This document shows, piece after piece, positions 42,768-50,100 of a stretch of 60,854 nucleotides of DNA. How positions within the stretch are numbered: the stretch's first letter is position 1; the number at the start of each line of letters is the position of its first letter. The notes under the pieces are model-generated. The model was given only the letters and a program-made list of their open reading frames with translations. It ran no database searches and had not been told where the DNA came from. The stretch is from Flavobacterium gelidicaeli (GTDB lineage: Bacteria; Bacteroidota; Bacteroidia; Flavobacteriales; Flavobacteriaceae). The position numbers and the translations under genes were made by a program. Location of the stretch: contig NZ_JABSNK010000016.1 in the NCBI RefSeq assembly GCF_013294005.1, forward strand, positions 1-60,854, read 5' to 3'.

Positions 42768-44924
42768 CTAATTAACCGCCTCTACTAATCGAATAAATTC
42801 GGCTTTATAACCTTCAGGATCTTTTGATAATCCTTGTTTTGCTAGAATTAAAATATCCTTTGATGATTTATTCGAAACCAATTTAGAATCCCTCAATTTT
42901 AAACCAAACCAGGCAACTGCAGCACTAAATTTTAAATCATCTGATGCTTGTTGTATGGCAGTTGTTTTATTTGCTATAACTTGTACCAACTCGATACTTT
43001 TGTCACCGTCAGGTTTTTTATATCTAAATTTGATAGTTGCTAATTCATCACTGTAAGTACTAGTGTCATTTTTAACTGCTGTATATTTCAATTCAGGTTG
43101 GCTAAAGTCACTTTCTACTCCGGTAGGAATGATTTCGTATAAAGCCGTTACGGTATGGCCACTTCCTAGTTCTCCTGCATCAATGGCATCGTTTTTAAAA
43201 TCTTCAGGACGTAATTTTCTGTTTTCGTAGCCTATCAATCGGTAGGATTGCACGTGTTTTGGATTGAATTCTATTTGGATTTTTACATCTTTGGCGATAG
43301 CAAACATAGAACCTTTGAATTCTTTACTTAAAAAACGGTTGGCTTCCTGAATATTATCAATATAAGCATAGTTTCCGTTTCCTTTGTTGGCTAATATTTC
43401 CATTTTACTGTCTTTGTAATTTCCCATTCCGTATCCTAAACAGGTTAAAAAGACTCCAGTTTTTCTTTTTTCTTCAATTAAAGTTTGCATGTCAGTATTA
43501 GCAGAGCTTCCTACATTAAAATCACCATCAGTAGCTAAGATTACTCTGTTGTTTCCATCTTTTATAAAATTTTCTTGTGCAATTTTATAGGCTAGTTCTA
43601 TTCCGGCTCCACCAGCGGTACTTCCACCAGCATTAAGATTTTCTAATGCATTAATAATAGTAGTCTTATCATCACCAGAAGTAGGAGGCAAAACTAAACC
43701 AGCTGCTCCAGCATAAACTACAATAGCCACTTTATCATCTTTTCTAAGTTCGTTGACTAAAATTTTCATGGATTGTTTTAATAACGGTAATTTGTTGCTA
43801 TCACCCATAGAACCGGATACATCTATTAAAAAAACCATATTTGATGCAGGTAAATCATCAGTTGGAATAATTTTTCCTTGTAAGCCAATTTTTAATAATT
43901 GATGTTTTGCATTCCAAGGACAGTTGCTGTATTCTGTATTAATAGAAAACGGATTTTTGTCTTGAGGCTGTGGGTAATTGTATTTAAAGAAATTCATCAT
44001 CTCCTCCACACGTACAGCATCTTTAGGAACGGTTTGTCCGTTGTTAATAAAACGTCTAATATTAGTGTAGGAAGCATTGTCAACATCAATAGAAAATGTA
44101 GATAGTGGAGCTGTTTTAGGCGTTTCAAACTGATTTTCGATAAAGTTCTCGTAATCTTCTTGATCCACTGCTATTGGTTGCTGTTGCTTTACATCTAATA
44201 GTGCTAGTTTTTCTTTAAGTTCTTTTTTTGAAAGATTTTGTTGTACTCCGTTTTGTGTAGTTATGAGTATAGCGCCCCCTTGACCTCTTGAACCATAAAG
44301 AGCGGTTGCTGTAGCTTCTTTTTCAACCCTTACGTCTTTAATTGTTTTTGGATCTATTTGATTTATGCTGTCTTTATTTACAGGTACGCCATTCACAATA
44401 TATAATGGTTCATTATTGTTATTAGTTGATGCCTTGCCACGAATTTTAATGTCTGAAGCCGTATTATTATTAGCCGGACTAATTTGAACTCCTGCAACTC
44501 TGCCTTGTAACGCTTGTGTACTTGAACTGTTATATACAATACTGGGACTTTGCATGCTAACAATTTCAGCTTTAGAGGCTTTGTGTTTTTTATTTGCATA
44601 CGCTACAACCACAATTTCTTCTAATGCCGCTGAATGTTCGTTTAGTATTACATTAATTGTATTTGATTCACCAACTTTAACGGTTTTTGACTCCATCCCA
44701 ATGTAACTAAAAACGAGCTGATCTCCTTTATTAGCAAGAATTGAGTACTGTCCATCAAAATTAGTTTGAGTTCCTTTTATGGTGCTTTTTACAGTAATAC
44801 TGACACCTGGTAAAGGGTTAGCAGCTCTATCGGTTACGACTCCTGTGATTGTTTTTTCTTGTCCAAAACTTAGGATAGAAAAAAGCATAGCAATGGCTAA
44901 TGAAATAAGTTTTTCGCTTTTCAT
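42768..44924 (-). CDS. VWA (YfbK-like) protein with CarboxypepD and TonB-plug domains
   Basis: A 718-residue exported protein (signal about 1-21). In order it has a CarboxypepD_reg-like domain (about 24-98), a TonB-plug-like domain (about 105-228, with EPLYIVNGVPVN and YGSRGQGGAILITT), then a YfbK-type N-terminal block (SIDVDNASYTNIRRFI), a von Willebrand A domain (about 360-540) with MIDAS DVSGSMG near 366 and ATDGDFN, and a C-terminal DUF3520-like region. The first two domains are those of SusC/TonB receptors, but the barrel is missing and replaced by VWA. It lies 40 bases downstream of a membrane protein with a similar plug motif and an ECF sigma factor, so it is probably part of one signalling or adhesion system. 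Confidence 0.9.
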   Translation of the reverse strand: MKSEKLISLAIAMLFSILSFGQEKTITGVVTDRAANPLPGVSITVKSTIKGTQTNFDGQYSILANKGDQLVFSYIGMESKTVKVGESNTINVILNEHSAALEEIVVVAYANKKHKASKAEIVSMQSPSIVYNSSSTQALQGRVAGVQISPANNNTASDIKIRGKASTNNNNEPLYIVNGVPVNKDSINQIDPKTIKDVRVEKEATATALYGSRGQGGAILITTQNGVQQNLSKKELKEKLALLDVKQQQPIAVDQEDYENFIENQFETPKTAPLSTFSIDVDNASYTNIRRFINNGQTVPKDAVRVEEMMNFFKYNYPQPQDKNPFSINTEYSNCPWNAKHQLLKIGLQGKIIPTDDLPASNMVFLIDVSGSMGDSNKLPLLKQSMKILVNELRKDDKVAIVVYAGAAGLVLPPTSGDDKTTIINALENLNAGGSTAGGAGIELAYKIAQENFIKDGNNRVILATDGDFNVGSSANTDMQTLIEEKRKTGVFLTCLGYGMGNYKDSKMEILANKGNGNYAYIDNIQEANRFLSKEFKGSMFAIAKDVKIQIEFNPKHVQSYRLIGYENRKLRPEDFKNDAIDAGELGSGHTVTALYEIIPTGVESDFSQPELKYTAVKNDTSTYSDELATIKFRYKKPDGDKSIELVQVIANKTTAIQQASDDLKFSAAVAWFGLKLRDSKLVSNKSSKDILILAKQGLSKDPEGYKAEFIRLVEAVN

Positions 44925-44964
44925 GATAGTAATATTTAAAATGTTAGTAATGTGTTTTTCGGAA

Positions 44965-45903
44965 TTATTTACCTACGGGTTTTCTGTTTTTAGTGGTAAT
45001 TATGACAACTCCTTTTTTTCCTTTGTCACCATATTTAGTAATGGCTTCATCGTTTTGTAAAATTTCTATTGATTGAATTTCTTGTTTGTTCAAAGGTGCG
45101 TAGGGGCTCGTAGGGTTTGCGCCAAATAAATCCTCTTCACTATATTCGACACCATTTATAATGTACAAAGGCTCTTTTAAAATGAGTACGGATTCGATAT
45201 CGTTATTTTTTAGATTGGAAGCTATTTCAATTCCCGTATTACCCAAGGCTTTACTTTTTTTACTCGACAACGCTTGACCATCAACAACCACTAAAGGAGC
45301 TGCGTTAGCTTGTATAGCTTGTGAGCTAACAGCATCTGCTTGTACTACAGTCTCATTATTTCCTGGTGCATGACTAACAAGTATTGCGTCATAAACAGCT
45401 CCCTTGTGAAACTGACTCGACTGTTTTTTAAGCGTTTCTTTGTTATATGATTTTTTTTCTATTGATCTCTGAATTGGTTCAGGAATAGCTGTTTCTTCCA
45501 TGACAATAGCTTCTGTTTTTTGAGGAGCATTTACTTGGTTAGAGACAATGCGTGTACTTTTAAGAACGTTGTTAATTTTTACGGTATCTATAGTAGTATG
45601 CGTGATTACTGGGGCATCAGGTTTAGCTATTTTTTTTATGATAGTATCTGCCGTAACAATTTCGTTTTTTATAATTTGAATTTCATTTGTAGGTTTAATT
45701 ACTTGGTATGCTACAGAGATTAATAATAAAACAGATGCAGCAATTGCTATTTTTTTCCAAAGTTTGTTTTTAGTTTTTAGTGCTTTTTTATCTAGTTTTT
45801 CATCTACTCTTGCCCAGACTTTTTCAATTCCAGGAAAATCTCTGGTCTCCGCCTTTTGGGAAGCAGTTCTAATTTTATCGAATATTTTATCTTGATTGTC
45901 CAT
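44965..45903 (-). CDS. Membrane protein with anti-sigma-like layout and plug-like C-terminus
   Basis: A 312-residue single-pass protein: cytoplasmic N-terminus of about 45 residues (KIFDKIRTASQKAETRDFPG), one membrane segment (about 47-64), then a long periplasmic part. The last 100 residues hold two plug-like units: LVVVDGQALSSKK ... IESVLILKE, and EPLYIINGVEYSEEDLFG ... KYGDKGKKGVVIITTK. This resembles the plug of SusC-type receptors. It begins two bases after the ECF sigma factor's stop, so it is a good candidate anti-sigma factor, although no zinc-binding HxxxCxxC motif is present. Function is inferred from position and topology. Confidence 0.7.
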   Translation of the reverse strand: MDNQDKIFDKIRTASQKAETRDFPGIEKVWARVDEKLDKKALKTKNKLWKKIAIAASVLLLISVAYQVIKPTNEIQIIKNEIVTADTIIKKIAKPDAPVITHTTIDTVKINNVLKSTRIVSNQVNAPQKTEAIVMEETAIPEPIQRSIEKKSYNKETLKKQSSQFHKGAVYDAILVSHAPGNNETVVQADAVSSQAIQANAAPLVVVDGQALSSKKSKALGNTGIEIASNLKNNDIESVLILKEPLYIINGVEYSEEDLFGANPTSPYAPLNKQEIQSIEILQNDEAITKYGDKGKKGVVIITTKNRKPVGK

Positions 45904-45905
45904 GA

Positions 45906-46442
45906 CTAGTTCAATTTTTGGTAATACAAATTATTTACTAATTCCTTCAGCTTTGTTTTCGCGGCATTCAATTGTGATTTTGAAGTGCCTTCAGAAATGT
46001 TAAGCATGAGGGCTATTTCCTTATGAGCGTACCCTTCTATTACAAAAAGGTTGAAAATAGTTTTACATCCCTCAGGAATACGGTTTAGTAAATTAAGTAA
46101 GTCTTCTTCTTCTAAATCGGTTGCTTCATCATTAAATGGTAAAGCAATCGATTTGACATCATCAAGGTACATGTTGAAATTGGTATTCTTTTTTATGCTT
46201 GCCAAACAATGATTAACAGTAATCTTTCTGGCCCAAGCTTCAAAAGCGCCTAATTCTTTTAATTGATCAAGTTTAGTAAAAATAGTATAGAATGCATCGG
46301 CTAGAGCTTCTTCTATTTCTTCTTCTTTCTTTAAATACCGTTTGCAAGTACGATACAATTTGGGTGCCATATTTTCGTACACTTGACGCTGGGCGTCTCG
46401 GTGCATTTTTTTGCAGGCAATTAATAGGTTTTCGTTTATCAC
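45906..46442 (-). CDS. ECF-type RNA polymerase sigma factor
   Basis: A 178-residue sigma-70 family protein of ECF size. Region 2 contains KRYLKKEEEIEEALADAFYTIFTKLDQL and FEAWARKITVNHCLASIKK; region 4 has LLNRIPEGCKTIFNLFVIEG, YAHKEIALMLNISEGTSKSQ. The start is GTG at 46442, because no in-frame ATG lies upstream and the product then begins at the expected length. It is followed at two bases by the membrane protein and then by the VWA gene. It should direct expression of its own operon or other envelope genes. Confidence 0.93.
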   Translation of the reverse strand: MINENLLIACKKMHRDAQRQVYENMAPKLYRTCKRYLKKEEEIEEALADAFYTIFTKLDQLKELGAFEAWARKITVNHCLASIKKNTNFNMYLDDVKSIALPFNDEATDLEEEDLLNLLNRIPEGCKTIFNLFVIEGYAHKEIALMLNISEGTSKSQLNAAKTKLKELVNNLYYQKLN

Positions 46443-46506
46443 AATGATGTCTTTAATAGTAAAGAGAGTATAAAAGAGAAAAAGGTTGGGAGCGAATTGA
46501 TTTTTT

Positions 46507-47343
46507 TTATTTTAATTCTAAAGTGAGCTTAAAAATAGTACTTTCTTGCGCATCAGTGTCATTGTCTTCGCAGAGTAAAAAAGTTATTTGGTTCTTATCT
46601 TTTTTATATAAAGTTAAGCCTTCAAATTTATTAGCAGCACTAATGGTTTTAGTAAAGTCTATTTTCATCGATTCAAGATCAATGCGTCCTATAATGCTTC
46701 CAAGGATTTCACCATCATCATAGGTTGACTTTGTATCTTCGGCTGCAGCCAAAAAATAAATTTTATTGTCGACAAGAATAGCATCTGTGAAACTGGTACG
46801 AACGCCTTTTATTTTGGGTAGTTTATAATCATTAGAGAGCAATGAGAATTCTTGATCTAGTTTTTTAGCTTTGAGCGTAAAAAGCGTATTTTTATTAGTC
46901 TTGCTATTGCCACGATTAAAAAAATACCAAAAATCCCCATCATAAATAGCGCCTTCTAGATTAAAGTCTTCGGGATTGATGTTTCCAAAGCTTTGCATTA
47001 TGGCATAGATGTCAGTTAGATTGTTAGTTCTGACTTTTGTTTTTTGCGGAATACTGAATTCTATCATTTTATTGCGATTAGCAGTAGAACCAGATCCAAA
47101 GATATAGAGTGTGTCTTGATAATGCGTTATGGATTCAAAATCAGGTTTGCTGTTTTTGGGAATATTATTTGCGGGATCTTTTAATAATGGATATTTATTT
47201 AAGGAGGCATCGAGCATGTTGTATTCATATAAGTAACTACTGTTGTCGCCTATGAGATATAAGATGTCGTTTTGATAAAATAATCCTGAAGCTGAACCGA
47301 TACCAATGATGTGGAAAACTATATCGAGTGTGAATTTTTTCAT
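46507..47343 (-). CDS. Beta-propeller-like protein of unknown function
   Basis: A 278-residue protein without a clear signal peptide (the N-terminus MKKFTLDIVFHIIG is only moderately hydrophobic). It is beta-rich with repeated short strands such as YQNDILYLIGDNSSYLYEY, YQDTLYIFGSG and DNKIYFLAAAED, which suggests a propeller. It may belong to the Bacteroidota DUF6929 family, but I am not certain. It lies 65 bases upstream of the sigma factor on the same strand; co-transcription is possible. Confidence 0.55.
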   Translation of the reverse strand: MKKFTLDIVFHIIGIGSASGLFYQNDILYLIGDNSSYLYEYNMLDASLNKYPLLKDPANNIPKNSKPDFESITHYQDTLYIFGSGSTANRNKMIEFSIPQKTKVRTNNLTDIYAIMQSFGNINPEDFNLEGAIYDGDFWYFFNRGNSKTNKNTLFTLKAKKLDQEFSLLSNDYKLPKIKGVRTSFTDAILVDNKIYFLAAAEDTKSTYDDGEILGSIIGRIDLESMKIDFTKTISAANKFEGLTLYKKDKNQITFLLCEDNDTDAQESTIFKLTLELK

Positions 47344-47403
47344 TATAATGAGGTTTTAGATACAAAATGCCTAGCCCAGATTGCAGTGAAAATAGATTGA
47401 AAA

Positions 47404-47479
47404 GAAATTGCATTTTTTTCTGGAAGCCGCAGAGCGATTAAAATGAGCTCCTGCGGTGCCCTAAGAAAAAAGCAATTTA
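47404..47479. repeat. Imperfect 75-bp palindrome between divergent genes
   Basis: Nested inverted repeats: outer AAATTGC/GCAATTT (47405-47411/47472-47478) with adjoining T- and A-runs, and inner GCCGCAG/CTGCGG (47426-47432/47451-47456). It lies between the propeller-like gene and PPK2, both reading away. It could be a regulatory hairpin or a small palindromic element; its GC-rich core differs from the surroundings. Confidence 0.7.
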
Positions 47480-47557
47480 TTGAAAATGTATTGCAACGTA
47501 AAGCTGGATATTGCTGCTCAAAAATACTATATTTACTTTAATTATAATTTATATGCT

Positions 47558-48436
47558 ATGAAATCAATTGATCCTAAAAATTTTAAGGTGGTTGCACCAA
47601 TACGTTTGGCTGATATTGCCACAAACTTGAATAATGATGCCAGTGATGATGATAAGGAAGATAAATTAGACGGCGTACGTGAAAAACTGAGTGAGTTGCA
47701 GGATGTCATGTATGCGCACAACCGTTATGGGGTTTTGATTTGCATGCAGGGAATGGATACTTCTGGAAAAGACAGTTTGATTAGAGAGGTTTTTAAAGAA
47801 TTTAATCCGCGTGGAGTAGAGGTGAGTAGTTTTAAAACGCCCAATTCAACTGAGCTGGAGCATGATTATTTATGGAGACATTACCTGGCTTTGCCAGAGA
47901 AAGGGAAGTTTGCGATTTTTAACAGAACGCATTATGAAAATGTTTTGGTGACGCGTGTGCACCCAGAATATATTATGAATGAAAATTTACCTGGAATTGA
48001 AAAAGTAGCAGATATTACGCCTCAATTTTGGGAAGATAGAATGGAACAAATCAATAATTTTGAGAAACACATTTCGCAAAACGGAACGATTGTCATGAAG
48101 TTCTATTTTCATATGAGTAAAGAGGAGCAACGTAAACGCTTGTTGCGCCGTTTAGAAAATGAAGAGCATCACTGGAAATTTTCACCTGGGGATTTAAAGG
48201 AGAGAGAACGCTGGGATGATTATATGAACTATTATGAGGAAGCGATTAATAAAACGGCTAAAGAAAACGCACCATGGTACATCATTCCATCAGACGATAA
48301 AGATATGGCTCGCTATATTGTAGCGGAAATTATCTGGCAAGAAATGCAAAAATACACAGATATTAAAGAACCTGCACTTGATGAGGAGGTAAAAAAGAAT
48401 TTTGCGATCTACAAAGCGGCGTTGTCAAAAGAGTAA
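47558..48436 (+). CDS. Polyphosphate kinase 2
   Basis: A 292-residue PPK2-family enzyme that uses polyphosphate to phosphorylate nucleoside di- or monophosphates, or the reverse. Walker A is QGMDTSGKDSLIREV (about 64-78), followed by FNRTHYENVLVTRVHPE and a lid with RLENEEHHWKFSPGD. It is a single-domain form (class I or III by length). I use ATG 47558; 26 further upstream codons from TTG 47480 show no conservation with PPK2. The N-terminal IDPKNFKVV is typical of flavobacterial members. Confidence 0.93.
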   Translation: MKSIDPKNFKVVAPIRLADIATNLNNDASDDDKEDKLDGVREKLSELQDVMYAHNRYGVLICMQGMDTSGKDSLIREVFKEFNPRGVEVSSFKTPNSTELEHDYLWRHYLALPEKGKFAIFNRTHYENVLVTRVHPEYIMNENLPGIEKVADITPQFWEDRMEQINNFEKHISQNGTIVMKFYFHMSKEEQRKRLLRRLENEEHHWKFSPGDLKERERWDDYMNYYEEAINKTAKENAPWYIIPSDDKDMARYIVAEIIWQEMQKYTDIKEPALDEEVKKNFAIYKAALSKE

Positions 48437-48531
48437 TTTTAGGGTGTGTTAAGGGATTGTTTTTAATTGTTAAATTAAGATTGAAATCTTTAAGTTTTAG
48501 TAATGTTTAGTTGATTTCCTATTAAAATATG

Positions 48532-48564
48532 GGGTGTTTCTTTGCTTCAAACAAAAAAACACCC
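48532..48564 (+). promoter_or_regulatory. Hairpin ending two bases before the PhoX-like start codon
   Basis: GGGTGTTT (48532-48539) and AAACACCC (48557-48564) are a perfect 8-bp inverted repeat with a 17-base loop. The ATG is at 48567, so the right arm covers the ribosome-binding area. It could be a translational control hairpin or, as DNA, an operator. Confidence 0.6.
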
Positions 48565-48566
48565 AG

Positions 48567-50009
48567 ATGAAAAAAATTATTCTTCCAGTACTATTACTAA
48601 CTTCTTTATTTTCGTGTAATAATGATGATAATGCAACTAAAACCGATGTTGTTCTAGCAACACAATCTACAACTCCAGTGCTATTGAAAAAGCAAGCAGG
48701 ATTTGAAAATTTAGAATTATTCTCTTTAATTAGTTCTGATGATGTTTTGCCTTCCAGTCCTAATTTTGTTTTTGGAGGATCAGCAGATGGATCGGGATTA
48801 TTAAAAAATACTGATGGCACTTTTACTTTCTTGGTAAATAATGAGGATAATTTTTCGGTATCAAGAATCACTTTAGACAAAACATTCAAGCCTGTAAAAG
48901 GAGAATATTTATTGAATTCAGATGGAGGAACATGGAGGCTGTGTGGCGCTACGATGGCAACTCCTGCTGAACACGGTTTTGGTCCTTTGTATTTAACTTG
49001 TGGAGAGTCAGGACAAGAATCACGCACCCACGGATTAGATCCTTATGCAGATGCAGGAACAAATAGTGTTTCAAGAGAATTACCAGGTTTAGGACGCTTA
49101 AGCGCTGAGAATGCATTACCATTAAAAGCTACTGCGTTTGCAGGTAAAACAGTGATTGTTATAGGTGATGATGACTCTGGAACTTATGGTGGTCAATTGT
49201 TTATGTACGTTGCTGATAAAGTAGGAGATCTTGCTAATGGGTCGCTGTACATGATGAAAAGAAATGACGACAACCAGAGAGAGAAAGATATGGTTGCTAA
49301 TCAAAACTACGACGTTTCTTTTGTGAAAATAGTAGATCATACTACGCTTACGGGAGCACAAATTAACGCCTCGGTAAATACGTTAAAAGCAATTAAATTT
49401 GGTCGTGTAGAGGATTTAGATTATCGCAAAGGTGGTAAAGATGCTGATCGCGAAATCTATTTTAATGTAACCGGTCAAAATACTACTGGGAATAATGCAG
49501 ATGCTTCTAGAACAAAGTATGGTAGAGTGTACAAATTGAATTTGAATGCTACTGATCCTCTTAAAGGTACGTTACAAGTTTTACTAGACGGAGATGACCG
49601 TACTGGTATTGCGGGTAAATTCCAGAATCCTGATAATATATGTGTGACTAAAAACTACGTGTATGTGCAAGAAGATGCTAACGGTTACGGTGATGAAACA
49701 CACGATGGGTATATTTATCAATACAACATTGCTACAAAACAATTGAAAGTAGTAGTTGAATTAGACCACCGTCGTACTGCTGAAGATGCTGCAAAATATA
49801 ATGTGGGTGGTACATCAGGTTTTGGAGAATGGGAATATGGTGCTTTAATTGATGTGTCAGAACAATTAGGTATTGATGATACCTTCTTATTGAGTGTGCA
49901 GCCACACACCTGGACAGGTGACAAATACAAAGGAGTTGATGGAGGATCTGGACGTCCTAACGAAAACCAAGCAAGTCAAATTGTTTTAATCAAAGGACTA
50001 GCGAGATAA
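48567..50009 (+). CDS. PhoX/DUF839-family lipoprotein
   Basis: A 480-residue predicted lipoprotein (signal ending LTSLFSC, Cys17). Sequence features such as GLGRLSAENALPLKAT, GDDDSGTYGGQLFMYV, KFGRVEDLDYRKGGKD and FQNPDNICVTKNYVYVQED fit the DUF839 (PhoX-like) propeller family. PhoX enzymes are calcium/iron-dependent alkaline phosphatases, but many DUF839 proteins are untested. It is on the cell surface or in the periplasm. It is followed by a hairpin and then by the di-haem peroxidase 91 bases on, suggesting a pair. The in-frame upstream codon at 48534 would destroy the signal, so ATG 48567 is preferred. Confidence 0.8.
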   Translation: MKKIILPVLLLTSLFSCNNDDNATKTDVVLATQSTTPVLLKKQAGFENLELFSLISSDDVLPSSPNFVFGGSADGSGLLKNTDGTFTFLVNNEDNFSVSRITLDKTFKPVKGEYLLNSDGGTWRLCGATMATPAEHGFGPLYLTCGESGQESRTHGLDPYADAGTNSVSRELPGLGRLSAENALPLKATAFAGKTVIVIGDDDSGTYGGQLFMYVADKVGDLANGSLYMMKRNDDNQREKDMVANQNYDVSFVKIVDHTTLTGAQINASVNTLKAIKFGRVEDLDYRKGGKDADREIYFNVTGQNTTGNNADASRTKYGRVYKLNLNATDPLKGTLQVLLDGDDRTGIAGKFQNPDNICVTKNYVYVQEDANGYGDETHDGYIYQYNIATKQLKVVVELDHRRTAEDAAKYNVGGTSGFGEWEYGALIDVSEQLGIDDTFLLSVQPHTWTGDKYKGVDGGSGRPNENQASQIVLIKGLAR

Positions 50010-50029
50010 ACATTTTTATACTATAAACT

Positions 50030-50065
50030 AAAGCCTGCGGTTTCTTAATTGAAACCGGGGCTTTT
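50030..50065 (+). terminator. Terminator or attenuator between PhoX-like and peroxidase genes
   Basis: Stem AAGCC..CGGTTTC / GAAACCG.GGCTTT (50031-50044/50051-50064) followed by a weak T-stretch. Only 36 bases separate it from the peroxidase ATG, so it could set the ratio of the two products. Confidence 0.6.
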
Positions 50066-50100
50066 GGTTTATATAAAATTTTCTAGTTGTACTATTTATT

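Noticed and set aside
50030..50065. Riboswitch before the peroxidase gene
   Set aside because: The element is a simple GC-rich hairpin typical of a terminator; no conserved aptamer junction is visible.
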